Source: Acidobacteriota bacterium (GTDB taxonomy: Bacteria > Acidobacteriota > Terriglobia > Bryobacterales > Bryobacteraceae). From it: a stretch of DNA of 64,000 bases. The notes under the pieces were generated by a model. The model was not told the origin of the DNA. It ran no database searches and was given only the letters and a program-made list of their open reading frames with translations. Made by a program: the position numbers and the translations under genes. Shown here in pieces: positions 48,665-57,934 of the stretch; positions within the stretch are counted from its first letter, which is position 1; each line of letters opens with the position of its first letter. The stretch spans positions 62,001-126,000 of the forward strand of contig JAFKEE010000020.1 of the NCBI GenBank assembly GCA_017307505.1. The letters are read 5' to 3'.

Positions 48665-51244
48665 ATGCTGTCTCGACGTAGTTTTCTGGCGGCCGGCGCC
48701 ATGTTGCCCGCCGCTCCCGCAATTGATGCCAAGGGACCCGGCGCCGTGGCGCTGCGTTGTGAGTATCTGAAGGATCCGCTGGGCCTCGACGTGCCGGCGC
48801 CGCGCTTCTCGTGGCAGTTGTCGGCCGGACTTCAGGGCGCCTACCAGATTGAGGTGGAGAGCGGCTCGGTTGTTTGGGACTCCGGGAAGGTGGCTTCGGC
48901 ACAATCAGTGCACGTGCCCTATGGCGGTCCGGCACTACGCTCGCGGCAGCGCTGTTCCTGGAAAGTACGGGTATGGAACGAAGCAGGCGCAGGCTCCGCT
49001 TGGAGCGATGCTGCCCATTTCGAGATGGCCTTGCTGCAGGCGTCAGACTGGCGCGCGAAGTGGGTGGGGGCCGCGGACCTGGAGAACGAGTCCGGCGTGA
49101 GCCAGGACCCCTGCCCGTGGTTCCGGCGCGAGTTCCAACTGGCGGCCATCCCCAGGAATGCGCGCGCCTATGTCTGCGGCCTGGGCTTCTTCGAGCTGTA
49201 CCTCAACGGCCGCAAGGTGGGCGAGGATGTGCTCGCGCCCGCGCAGACGGACTATGACCGGCGGCGCATCCGGCGTGTGCTCTACCCCTTCGATGACCAG
49301 ACGGCCAAACGGGTGAACTACCTGACCTACGACGTCACCCCCTATCTGCGGGCGGGCATGAACGCAGCAGGTGTCGTTCTGGGTGACGGATGGTACAACC
49401 AGCGCGACCGCGTGGAAGAGGGCTGGCTTTGGTATGGCGCTCCGCGCATGATCCTGCAGATCGAGGGGGACGGCGGCGCACCGATTGTAGCGAGTGATGA
49501 GCAGTGGCGCATGACCACAGCGGGTCCGATCCTGCACAGCGGCATTTTCACGGGGGAACAATACGACGCGAGGCTGGAGATGCCGGGCTGGAACACCGCG
49601 GGCTTCGACGATTCGTCATGGACGCGGGCAGGGGTTGTGCGGGCGCCCTCGGGTCCACTCTGCGCGCAGGTGGCGCCGCCGGATCGTGTGATGGAGGTAA
49701 TCCAGGGCGACGCGATCCAGGCGTCGCCGGGCGTCTTCACGCTGGATGCCGGACGGAACCTGGCGGGCTGGGTGAAGCTCCACACGAGAGGTCCGCGCGG
49801 CCGCAAGGTGACACTGCGCTTCCGTGAGGATAGCGGACGCGACTACGGACAGCGGGACACCTACGTGTTGAAAGGCGGCGAGGCAGAGGCATGGGAGCCG
49901 CGCTTCACGTGGCATGGATTCCGCTATGTGGATGTGACGGGCGTGGAGGAGGCTCCGCGGCTGGAGGTTCGCTCTGTCCATTCGGCCGTGGAACCGGCGG
50001 GCCGCTTCGAATGTTCGAACCCTCTGTTCAATCAGATCCACGAGACCTTTGTGCGGACGCAACTGGCCAACATGCACGGCGGCGTAACCAGCGACTGTCC
50101 GCATCGCGAGCGGCTGGGCTATACAGGCGACGGCCAGGTGGCGGCGCAGGCGGCAATCTACGCGCTGGACATGGCCCGGTTCTATTCAAAATGGACCGAT
50201 GACGTCGCCGACGCGCGCAATCACAAGACTGGCTTTGTGCCGCATACGGCTCCGTTTGAGGGTGGCGGCGGCGGCCCACCCTGGGGCTCGGCCATGGTGC
50301 TGATGCCGTGGTATCTGTATCTCTACTATGGCGACCGGGTGGTGCTGGCTCGTCATTACGAGGCCATGAGGGCCTGGGTGCGATACCTGGAGAGCCGCAT
50401 GGACGCGCAGGGCATCGTGGTGAAGGAGGAGCCGGGCGGATGGTTCCTGGGCGACTGGTGTCCTCCGCAGAAGATCGCGATTCCCCCTGAATTCGTCTCG
50501 ACGTGTTACTACGGGCATTGCGCGGATCTGCTGGGCCAGGCGGCCCGCGTCCTGGGCCGGACGGAGGAGGCCGCGGCACTGGCCGGGCTCGTACAACGCA
50601 CCCGCACTGCCTTGCACGCGCGCTATTACGATGCCGCCAGGCGGCAGTATGTCGATGGACGGCAGGGGGCGAACTTCTTCCCACTGGCATTTGGCCTGGT
50701 GCCAGGGGAGCTGGAGGCCGAGGTCTTCGCGCGGGCCGTGGAGATTGTGGAGCGCGACAACCGGGCGCATTTCGACACAGGGTTCGTGGGCACTCCGCTT
50801 GTGCTGGATGTCCTCACAAACAGGGGCCGCGCGGACCTGGCGTACCGCCTGATGAATCAGCGCGACCACCCGGGGTTCGGCCACATGCTGGCTTCCGGTG
50901 CCACCACTTTGTGGGAGAACTGGAACGGTGGCGGCTCGCGTATGCACCCGATGTTCGGCGGGGCGTGCCGGTGGTTGTGGCAGGCGCTGGCAGGGATTGC
51001 GCCGGATGCGCAGAAGCCCGGGTTTGAGCGGATCCTGATCCAGCCGCGCCCCGTGGAGGATCTTCAATGGGTGAAGGCGGAGTACCGCACGCCGCGGGGT
51101 ACGGTCTCCGTTCACTGGACGCGGGCAGAGGGCCGGTTCCGGATGACGCTGACCGTGCCGCCCAATACGGAGGCGCTGGTCACCCTGCCTGGAGCTAAGG
51201 AGCAGAGGCGGGTTGGGCCGGGTGTGCATCCGATGAGCGCGTGA
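48665..51244 (+). CDS. Exported GH78 alpha-L-rhamnosidase
   Basis: 859 residues. N-terminus MLSRRSFLAAGAMLPAAP is Tat-like. Family GH78 is shown by the N-terminal beta-domains, the substrate-binding domain and the catalytic (alpha/alpha)6-barrel with the diagnostic DCPHRERLGYTGDGQ block beginning at Asp477 (general acid/base neighbourhood), then PPWGSAMVLMPW, GDWCPPQ, SGATTLWENWNGGGSRMHPMF and a C-terminal beta-domain. It removes alpha-L-rhamnose from pectins or glycosides outside the cytoplasm. The gene begins 63 bases after the receptor gene in the same direction, so the sigma, anti-sigma, receptor and rhamnosidase genes can be one operon. Confidence 0.93.
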   Translation: MLSRRSFLAAGAMLPAAPAIDAKGPGAVALRCEYLKDPLGLDVPAPRFSWQLSAGLQGAYQIEVESGSVVWDSGKVASAQSVHVPYGGPALRSRQRCSWKVRVWNEAGAGSAWSDAAHFEMALLQASDWRAKWVGAADLENESGVSQDPCPWFRREFQLAAIPRNARAYVCGLGFFELYLNGRKVGEDVLAPAQTDYDRRRIRRVLYPFDDQTAKRVNYLTYDVTPYLRAGMNAAGVVLGDGWYNQRDRVEEGWLWYGAPRMILQIEGDGGAPIVASDEQWRMTTAGPILHSGIFTGEQYDARLEMPGWNTAGFDDSSWTRAGVVRAPSGPLCAQVAPPDRVMEVIQGDAIQASPGVFTLDAGRNLAGWVKLHTRGPRGRKVTLRFREDSGRDYGQRDTYVLKGGEAEAWEPRFTWHGFRYVDVTGVEEAPRLEVRSVHSAVEPAGRFECSNPLFNQIHETFVRTQLANMHGGVTSDCPHRERLGYTGDGQVAAQAAIYALDMARFYSKWTDDVADARNHKTGFVPHTAPFEGGGGGPPWGSAMVLMPWYLYLYYGDRVVLARHYEAMRAWVRYLESRMDAQGIVVKEEPGGWFLGDWCPPQKIAIPPEFVSTCYYGHCADLLGQAARVLGRTEEAAALAGLVQRTRTALHARYYDAARRQYVDGRQGANFFPLAFGLVPGELEAEVFARAVEIVERDNRAHFDTGFVGTPLVLDVLTNRGRADLAYRLMNQRDHPGFGHMLASGATTLWENWNGGGSRMHPMFGGACRWLWQALAGIAPDAQKPGFERILIQPRPVEDLQWVKAEYRTPRGTVSVHWTRAEGRFRMTLTVPPNTEALVTLPGAKEQRRVGPGVHPMSA

Positions 51245-51320
51245 AGCCGGGTCGAGTCCAAACCACTCCGAGAGTGCGGAGGGTCTGTTCGCCGGATCCT
51301 GCTGGTAGAGGGCGAAAAAT

Positions 51321-51352
51321 GCGGTGGATCGGATGTCGATCCGGAGTACCGC
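51321..51352 (+). terminator. Hairpin between the rhamnosidase and YCII-like genes
   Basis: GGATCG (51326-51331) pairs with CGATCC (51337-51342), extended by GCGGT (51321-51325) with ACCGC (51348-51352) across a small bulge. No U tract, so termination is uncertain. Confidence 0.35.
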
Positions 51353-51435
51353 TTGTTCGACGCAATAGTAGAGACACAACAAACGCGGCCGGAGAAGCAG
51401 AGGCCGGCTTCGGACTTCAGAAAGGGAACAGGACG

Positions 51436-51792
51436 ATGCGATTTCTGTGTTTATACCGATCGAGCAAACCGGAGGGCACCCCGCCCACGCAGGACGAAAT
51501 GGCGCGCATGGGGCAGTTCATTGAGGAGTCGTTCAGGAGCGGCGTGCTGCTGGCTACCGAAGGCTGCCTGCCGAGCATCGCGGGAGCGCGCCTGCGGATG
51601 ACCGGCGGCCGGTTCGCGGTAACCGACGGGCCGTTTGCCGAGGCGAAGGAAGTGGTGGGCGGCTTTGCGTTGATCCGGGCCGACTCCAAGGAACAGGCGA
51701 TCGAGTACACGAAGCGGTTCATGGAGATCGCCGGGGATGGAGAGACGGAGATCCGGCAGGTGTACGAAGCTTCGGATGCGCCATGCGGGTGA
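51436..51792 (+). CDS. YCII/DGPF-domain small protein
   Basis: 118 residues from ATG 51436. The alpha/beta ferredoxin-like YCII-related (PF03795) fold is indicated by MRFLCLYRSS, TDGPFAEAKEVVGGFALIRAD and KEQAIEYTKRFMEI. Members are small, cytoplasmic and often encoded beside ECF sigma genes, for example in SigG/ECF41-type loci. Function unknown. Here it lies 191 bases after the rhamnosidase gene and ends at a strong bidirectional terminator. GGGAACAGGACG lies upstream of the ATG. A longer in-frame start has no support. Confidence 0.92.
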   Translation: MRFLCLYRSSKPEGTPPTQDEMARMGQFIEESFRSGVLLATEGCLPSIAGARLRMTGGRFAVTDGPFAEAKEVVGGFALIRADSKEQAIEYTKRFMEIAGDGETEIRQVYEASDAPCG

Positions 51793-51815
51793 TTCGCAGC
51801 GGGTAATGAAAAGAG

Positions 51816-51855
51816 AAAGGGGCCTGCCGCGATTGGCGGCAGGCCCCTTTTGTTT
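51816..51855. terminator. Strong bidirectional terminator between the YCII-like and giant surface protein genes
   Basis: A perfect 15-bp stem (51816-51830 with 51836-51850) over a GATTG loop, followed by TTGTTT on the + strand and by TCTTTTC on the minus strand. It closes the convergent genes ending at 51792 (+) and 51871 (-). Confidence 0.88.
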
Positions 51856-51870
51856 CTGCTGGCTGAGGGC

Positions 51871-54800
51871 TTATTGAGCGCCGACAGCCAGGATGGATCC
51901 GTTCGCGTAGGCGGGCTGGCCCGGTACGGCTTCCATGACGAAGCCGAGCGGGTGGTCGCCCACCGTCGTCGTGGTGGGGACCACGAACGTGATTTCGTAG
52001 ACACCGATCAGGTTTTCAGCCATTTGCGCCGAGATGACCTGGATGCCGGCGTTGTCGAGACCGACCGCGATATTCGCCAGGACCTTCTGGTCCGGGGTGC
52101 CGACCTGGTTGGTGATGGCCGCCGGAGAGGTCTGACCCAATCCGATGGCATACATGCGGAGGGTTTCCCCAGGCCGCGCGGGTGTCGCCGGAGTGACCGT
52201 CTGCCCATCGGAGCGGATGACCACGGCTGCCCGGCGTGAACCGTTGATGTCTTCCAGCACGCCCGGCGAGACCAGGCTGACCGGGATGGCCAGCACGTTG
52301 GTGCTGCCGCCGGAAACATTGACCACGGCATTCACCGTGGTGCCGGTGATCTCAAACGGCGCCTGCACGAGCACCGATTCCAGACCGTTCTGGTTGGACA
52401 CGCGGTAGATGGGCGCGAAGGCGGAGCCGCCGGCCCACTGGAATTCCACCGTGACTCCGGAAAGCGTCAGGGGCAGTTTCCCGGCAAGGATGTTTGCATT
52501 CACCTGGCCGGTAATGCCCGGAGCCAGTCCGGCGCCGGCGATCTGAACCAGCAATCCGGGCGAGACTCCGGCTGCGCCGCTCGCGAAGTTGCTGAAGCTC
52601 GTGGCCGTCACGCTGGGCCCCGGCAGGCGGGATTGCAGCGAGAAGGTCAGCGAGGGGAGGTTGGCGACAGCGGCCGTAACGGTGATGGCGCCGGGCACTG
52701 ATCCGGCGGTGGCTGTCACGGAGGCGCGGCCGTCCGCGCCGGTCACGGAGGTAGTGGCGCTGAGTGTGACGGAACCGGTGGTGGTCCAGTTGACTGTGGC
52801 CCCCAGAACGCCGTTGCCCTGCGCGTCGGTCACTTTGACGACCAGCGGCTGCGCGAAGGCGGTGTTGATGGGGGCAACGGGCTGGCCGTCACCGGAGACC
52901 TTGGAGAATCCGGTCGCCGACGTTTCAACCGTCACGTCGAAGAGGGTTTCCTTGGTACCGGCTTTGACCCGAACCTTGTACTTGCCCGGTGTCGGCCCGA
53001 GGATGACGCGGGTGGAAACCAGGCCGTTGGTATCGGCGGTGCTGACCTGATTGATGAGCGTCAGGCTGTTGGGGGTAACCACTTCCCAGGTCACAGGTGT
53101 GCCCACGAGCAGATTGCCGGAGGGATCGACGACGCGAGCCGTCAAGGCCAGAGGCAGGGTGACACCCTGTTTGCCAGACTGGTTATTGCCCTGAACAATC
53201 ACGGGAGCCACCGGGTCACCAGGTGTGACGGTGAGATTGTATCCGGTGAAGTCACGCAGCTCACCAACGTTGATGATGAGACTCGTACTGCCGGGCTTGC
53301 CCTCCACGATCAGGTTGCAGTCCACTTCGCCGTTGGCGCCGGTCAACACGGTGCCATTCAGACCGGTTTGTCCATCGCAGTGAGCGACCGGGCCCTGAGC
53401 CGGATCCGTAAATGGTGTGGAAACCCGGAGTCCAACATTTGGAATGGGCTGCCCACCGTAGGTAGCAACAATCACGTGGACCGCACCATCCAGCCGCTGC
53501 CCCAGCTTACCCTCGATCAACCGGCTGTCCTGGGAAGGCTTCGTCACAAAGATGACGGGTTGGAATTGCGGGGTCTGGAAAGCCGTGATGGCGAATTCGG
53601 CACTGGTATAGCCGACAGCCGAAGCGGTCGCGATGTAGGGCAGGGACTGAGAAGTGCCCTGGAAGTTGGCCACTGTGTAGAAGGTTGCCTTCGTAATGCC
53701 GTCTGGTCCTGTCTTCGAGGTGCCAGAGGAAAAGAGCTGCAGACCGGGTGTCGAAGTCCAGGTCACGTCCACGCCCGCTACCGGTTTCCCCTGCGCATCG
53801 ACTACTTTCGCGACCAGGACTTGTGATTCATTGGCGTTCAGATTTAGAACGAGCCAACCATCACCAGAGACCTTCACGATCTTGGCAACGTTTCCAGTGC
53901 CGCCATCTCCACCGCCGGGGTTGCCGGTGCCGCCCCCGGTACCACCCGTCACGGTGCTGGTCATGGTTGCCGTCTGGCCTCCGATGAGACCCTTGACGAC
54001 AAAATCGCCGTTCACGGTGGGACTGGTCACCATGACCCAGGCATAACCGTCGATATTCGTAGTGGTGGCCGGAGCCGTGAGGGTAACGCCGGTAGTGTCG
54101 GAGCTGAAGACCACACTGGCGCCATACACCGGGTGGCCGTTCGAATCCACGGCACGAACGGTGTAGGGGATCGTCACCCCGGGTCCGACAGTGAGGCCGC
54201 TGCCGTAGCTGGTGAGGTTCTGCGGCACCGCGCCGTTGTTCGGTGCGGGTACGAAGACCGCAGTGCCCCCGCCCACATCTGAGGTCCCCAGCGCGGCATT
54301 CTGCACGAGGTCGTAGCGAGAGAGTTTGCCACCCGAGGTGTAGTAGAGGTTCCGGGTGGTCGGAAATTCATCGGAGTGCGTGATGCTGGTTACGCCGGGC
54401 ACGACACCGACACCGGGCAATGCCAGCTCACTCGCAGTAAGCGTTGGGAAACCCACGGCAAAGAGTTTTTGATCGGTATTGGAGTATGCAACCGCGGCTG
54501 TCGGACTGACGATGAAGATGTCGTCGATTTTGACGGACGCATTTCCAGTGGTGCTAATGAGCAGTTTATTCGTCTCTTTGCCGGCCGGCGCATCGCTGGG
54601 CTTTAGCTGGAGATCGATGACGACAATCGAGGAGCCGTTTTGCATTTCATTCGCAGCGATGGCATACCGGCCATCGGGAGAGAAGTGCAGCCGACCAGGA
54701 TTACTGACAACACCGGACCTCGCGCGTTCCGTAAAAGGAGGCCGGCCATCAAACTCGACCAACAAGTACTGTCCGGTGATATACACCTGACCGACAGGAC

Positions 54801-55389
54801 TGATGGAAGCGTGGACAGCGCCAATCATTAGTGCAATGGGCGTCTGATAGGCAATCTTGTTTGTAGAAAGATCCACCACGGTAAGAATCGCGGGGGAGGA
54901 CGCCGAAACAATATAGGCGTAGCGGGAGTCGGGTGTGATCACGACTTCTTTGGGCGTACCGCTGATCGAAATCTTCCCATCCGTCAGAAGATTGCCGGAG
55001 ATGGCATCAACGATATAGAGAGCCCCCGGAGAGCTGCCGGTGAGCACCAGCAGGCGCTGACCGTCCGGAGTGACTGCCCCAAAGGTGGCGGCTTGTCCTT
55101 CCAGGGCGAGATTCGTGACGGGCCCATTGGGCAGGGATACGAAGCTGACGGGGGCGACGTTATTGTTAGCGAGGACAATCGCTTTGTCACCAACGGCATT
55201 CGTAAGGACCTGGAATGCCCCGCCCGGAACGGTGACAGTTCCGGCAGGTTGGTTTTGCTCCGTGTAAATGGGCATCTGGGCACTGGAAGTGCCTGGGGGC
55301 GGAAGTACGTATACGTATCTGGCATCAGCGGCAGCAGACAGCATGAACATGCCTAGGGCTACCGGACTCAGAATCCTGCGAAGATTCAT
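51871..55389 (-). CDS. Giant exported surface protein: beta-propeller, Ig-like repeats and Solibacter-type C-terminal domain
   Basis: 1172 residues from ATG 55389 (GAGG five bases upstream). Signal peptide about 1-23. The first 390 residues look like a YVTN-type beta-propeller (VSLPNGPVTNLALEG, ITPDSRYAYIVSASSPAIL and similar blades). About 400-900 holds four or five Big/invasin-type Ig repeats, each with a VDAQGKPVAGVDVTWT-like motif (near 405, 520, 740 and 850) and a GYAWVMVTSP-type end. The last 250 residues (from about 925) match the uncharacterised C-terminal domain of Solibacter secreted proteins (TSFSNFASGAAGVSPGLLVQ, SLVSPGVLEDINGSRRAAVV, GLGQTSPAAITNQVG). It would be a large adhesin or wall protein. 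It shares its orientation with 55557. Confidence 0.85.
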   Translation of the reverse strand: MNLRRILSPVALGMFMLSAAADARYVYVLPPPGTSSAQMPIYTEQNQPAGTVTVPGGAFQVLTNAVGDKAIVLANNNVAPVSFVSLPNGPVTNLALEGQAATFGAVTPDGQRLLVLTGSSPGALYIVDAISGNLLTDGKISISGTPKEVVITPDSRYAYIVSASSPAILTVVDLSTNKIAYQTPIALMIGAVHASISPVGQVYITGQYLLVEFDGRPPFTERARSGVVSNPGRLHFSPDGRYAIAANEMQNGSSIVVIDLQLKPSDAPAGKETNKLLISTTGNASVKIDDIFIVSPTAAVAYSNTDQKLFAVGFPTLTASELALPGVGVVPGVTSITHSDEFPTTRNLYYTSGGKLSRYDLVQNAALGTSDVGGGTAVFVPAPNNGAVPQNLTSYGSGLTVGPGVTIPYTVRAVDSNGHPVYGASVVFSSDTTGVTLTAPATTTNIDGYAWVMVTSPTVNGDFVVKGLIGGQTATMTSTVTGGTGGGTGNPGGGDGGTGNVAKIVKVSGDGWLVLNLNANESQVLVAKVVDAQGKPVAGVDVTWTSTPGLQLFSSGTSKTGPDGITKATFYTVANFQGTSQSLPYIATASAVGYTSAEFAITAFQTPQFQPVIFVTKPSQDSRLIEGKLGQRLDGAVHVIVATYGGQPIPNVGLRVSTPFTDPAQGPVAHCDGQTGLNGTVLTGANGEVDCNLIVEGKPGSTSLIINVGELRDFTGYNLTVTPGDPVAPVIVQGNNQSGKQGVTLPLALTARVVDPSGNLLVGTPVTWEVVTPNSLTLINQVSTADTNGLVSTRVILGPTPGKYKVRVKAGTKETLFDVTVETSATGFSKVSGDGQPVAPINTAFAQPLVVKVTDAQGNGVLGATVNWTTTGSVTLSATTSVTGADGRASVTATAGSVPGAITVTAAVANLPSLTFSLQSRLPGPSVTATSFSNFASGAAGVSPGLLVQIAGAGLAPGITGQVNANILAGKLPLTLSGVTVEFQWAGGSAFAPIYRVSNQNGLESVLVQAPFEITGTTVNAVVNVSGGSTNVLAIPVSLVSPGVLEDINGSRRAAVVIRSDGQTVTPATPARPGETLRMYAIGLGQTSPAAITNQVGTPDQKVLANIAVGLDNAGIQVISAQMAENLIGVYEITFVVPTTTTVGDHPLGFVMEAVPGQPAYANGSILAVGAQ

Positions 55390-55502
55390 GATCACCTCGA
55401 AGAAGGAATGTGGGCGCAAGGAGGGTAGGAACGCGGCGGGAAACTACATAGATGATAACACCAGACCGGAAAACAGGTCGCGGAGAAATCGGCTGGAAAC
55501 AA

Positions 55503-55534
55503 AAAAAGGGAAGGGCCGAAGCCCCTCCCTTTTT
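55503..55534 (-). terminator. Intrinsic terminator between the two surface-protein genes
   Basis: A stem of GGGA/TCCC and GGGC/GCCC with one A-C mismatch, a CGAA loop (TTCG on the minus strand) and a run of seven T on the minus strand (55501-55507). It sits 22 bases after the stop at 55557. Confidence 0.85.
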
Positions 55535-55556
55535 CCAATCGGTCGGTGGACCGAAT

Positions 55557-57275
55557 TTAGTTGTCCAACTTCTCGCTGGAAGCAGCCGTACGGGTGGTTC
55601 CCTGCGACGGATTGAACATATCCTTGTCCATCACGAGCGCGAGGTAGCCTTCCGCAACGCGGCTGGCACCCAGATCGCTCACGAACGCATAGCCGTGGGC
55701 GAACTGGAAGTTGCACTGAGCAATGATGTAGCCCATGAAGCCGGGGGTCGCCGCGACTCCGAGGTTACCGCCATTGGACAGCGTCCAGATGAGCTGGGTT
55801 CCTTCGTTGACCGTACCGGAGGTCTGGGCGCCAGGAGCAGCGCCGCCGCCAGCGGTGGAACCGTAGTAGTTCAGGGTGCAGGGGCCACGCTGAGGAACGG
55901 TGCCGAACGGATCAGACGAGGTGTTCGAGATCACGAGGCCCGTGTCGAAGCCAGCCGTGTTGGTCACGAAGGGGAACAACAGGTTGGTGCGGCAGGAGTT
56001 GATCGTGAAGGTGGTTGCAGACTGCGGATTGTCAACAAAGCGCGGAGCCGGAGCCGTCGCGGAAGCCGTGAACACAGTGGTCGTCGGGGCATAGTTGCCG
56101 TTGACGGTCGCCGTGCCGAGGCCGGGCAGCGGGTTGGCCTTGTAGGACACAGTCACCGGGATGGTGAAGGTGCTGATCGCGCCGGGGTTGGAAGTCTGGA
56201 CTTCCCAAACCGCCGCGCCAGCGCCACCGCTGAGAGCAACGGTGCCGTCGGTCGAAGAGGCCGTGGAACCGTCGGTCGGAGCAGCCACGAGGATGGCCGT
56301 GTCGTTCGCGATGTTGCCAACGCCGAGTTCAGTGGCGATGGAGACCGGAACCTTCAGGGTCACGTTAGCAGGAACGTTGGAGAAGCGCGCGATCAGGCGG
56401 GTGGCCTGAGTGGCGAGACCAGCGTTGCCAGCCATCGTGGTCGCGAAAGCCGGGTTGTAGAACATCGACTCAGTGTTGTAGATGGTGCCGATGGTGGCCT
56501 GGGTATCCGTGGAAGCGATGTTCCGGCGGAACGCGGTACCAAACTGCTCAGCAAACTTGATGTTGAAGGTCTTGTCGCCGGGTTCGCACTGGTTGTACGT
56601 CGCCGGAGTCGCGCTGAACTTCATGCCAAGCTGAACGTAAGCAACCGTCAGCTGGCTGTTCGCCAGAGACAGGGAGCCCGTGCCCGAGATCGAGATGAAC
56701 ATGTTGATCGAGGTCGGGATCAGGGTGCTGCTCACACCAAGCTGGTTGGCGTTCGCACGAACGTTCGCGAGACGGATGACGCGATTGGCAGTGGTTCCCG
56801 GAGGATCGAACGGAACGTTCAGCCACGCAATCGAGTTGGTGCCGACAACCTGACCCACGAACACGTTCGGACGGCCAGGGAAGCCGCCGAAGTACTGGCC
56901 GCTGCCGCTGGCGGTAACGACGGTCGTGTTCGGGACGCTGGTCGCAACCAGCTGGTTGGCCGGAGCCGGTTCGTCAATGAGAAGCAACGCTTCCGAATCG
57001 ATGCCGTTGGAGTGACCCAACAGCCGGCTGGTGACGTTGGTGCTCAGGAAGATCTGAACGTTAAACGTGGGAATGGGCTGGTTTGACAGCGTGGAGGTAC
57101 CACCAGTGCAGGTGATGATCACCTGACCAACTTCTTCGGCAACGCCTTCGGCACGAACCGGAGGAGTGGTGCCCGAGTTGGCCACGCACTGGAGGGGGGT
57201 GCTCTGCGCACTGGCGATACCGGTCACGAGGACCAGTACGGCCATGAGCAGAAATGCTTTACGAAAACCTGACAT
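55557..57275 (-). CDS. Exported surface protein of unknown function, 572 aa
   Basis: 572 residues from ATG 57275, with AAGGAG upstream; a 17-residue longer in-frame reading starts within the ribosome-site region and lacks a signal peptide. Signal peptide about 1-25 (VTGIASAQ). The mature part is Thr/Ser/Ala/Gly-rich with beta-strand patterning and few charged residues. A C-terminal segment (CTLNYYGSTAGGGAAPGAQT, NGGNLGVAATPGFMGYIIAQ) resembles a recurrent tail of secreted acidobacterial proteins. No enzyme motif. Likely surface layer or adhesin. It stands alone in its own unit with a promoter near 57536 and a terminator near 55503. Confidence 0.75.
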   Translation of the reverse strand: MSGFRKAFLLMAVLVLVTGIASAQSTPLQCVANSGTTPPVRAEGVAEEVGQVIITCTGGTSTLSNQPIPTFNVQIFLSTNVTSRLLGHSNGIDSEALLLIDEPAPANQLVATSVPNTTVVTASGSGQYFGGFPGRPNVFVGQVVGTNSIAWLNVPFDPPGTTANRVIRLANVRANANQLGVSSTLIPTSINMFISISGTGSLSLANSQLTVAYVQLGMKFSATPATYNQCEPGDKTFNIKFAEQFGTAFRRNIASTDTQATIGTIYNTESMFYNPAFATTMAGNAGLATQATRLIARFSNVPANVTLKVPVSIATELGVGNIANDTAILVAAPTDGSTASSTDGTVALSGGAGAAVWEVQTSNPGAISTFTIPVTVSYKANPLPGLGTATVNGNYAPTTTVFTASATAPAPRFVDNPQSATTFTINSCRTNLLFPFVTNTAGFDTGLVISNTSSDPFGTVPQRGPCTLNYYGSTAGGGAAPGAQTSGTVNEGTQLIWTLSNGGNLGVAATPGFMGYIIAQCNFQFAHGYAFVSDLGASRVAEGYLALVMDKDMFNPSQGTTRTAASSEKLDN

Positions 57276-57535
57276 TTCCTTCTCCTTGTGAAGATGCGGA
57301 TTTGAATTGATGAAGGAACTCTTCAACCTGAGCCTCAGTGGAAGTATTAGTCGGGATCCATGCCGCCGACGCCGCCAGAACGGTGCGAGGTGCAGATTCG
57401 AAAATCGCCACTCTGCCCTTTCCAGTCAACTTCGGTCTTCCTAGGTGGATCCCCATTTTAGATCGTTATATCTTTCTGTGCCCGCGGGATTCTTACCAGC
57501 ATGAGTGCCGTTTCCAGCCGGACGCAGTCAGCACA

Positions 57536-57565
57536 TTCATACCATCCCCGGCCAGCAGCCGTCAA
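57536..57565 (-). promoter_or_regulatory. Candidate promoter for the 572-aa surface protein gene
   Basis: TTGACG (57560-57565) and TATGAA (57536-57541) with an 18-base spacer lie about 260 bases before the start codon at 57275. The long leader has no recognised riboswitch. Confidence 0.4.
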
Positions 57566-57880
57566 GCATAACAGCTTTCAGACCCCTTGCCGGGTACCGG
57601 CAGTAATCCCTACTCCTGGCATTTAATCATGGCATGTGATAGGCCGTCAAGGATTTCCGCGCAGCATATGTCATTCGATAGCCCGCAAAGCGCCCTTTGC
57701 ACGCGGTTGCAGAGGCCTCTCGCGCCGCTCCTGCTCCGCAAGCGATTCAGTTTCAAGGGACTGCACCCGGAACTCCTTTATTTCAGACATTCTACGGCGA
57801 ATTTCGGGCCCGCGGAACCGGTTGAGTCACCTCGACGCAGGAGGTGGGGCAAGCAGACTCACTTTGCTGCTCCAGACACG
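57566..57880. other. Intergenic region, no gene seen
   Basis: About 315 bases between the surface-protein promoter and the secretin terminator. It holds a perfect short palindrome near TGCCGGTACCCGGCA (minus strand) and no supported reading frame. Confidence 0.5.
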
Positions 57881-57910
57881 AAAAAGCGCGGCCGCACAGG
57901 ACGGCCGCGC
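57881..57910 (-). terminator. Intrinsic terminator after the secretin gene
   Basis: GCGCGGCCG (57886-57894) pairs perfectly with CGGCCGCGC (57902-57910) over a seven-base loop and is followed on the minus strand by TTTTT (57881-57885). Confidence 0.9.
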
Positions 57911-57934
57911 CTGGAAATTAACTCCCGTTCAGTG

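Noticed and set aside
57259-57456. Possible upstream small ORF overlapping the start of the 572-aa surface gene
   Set aside because: No ribosome site, codons unlike neighbouring genes (CTA, AGA), and no conserved motif; it might be a uORF, but the support is too weak.
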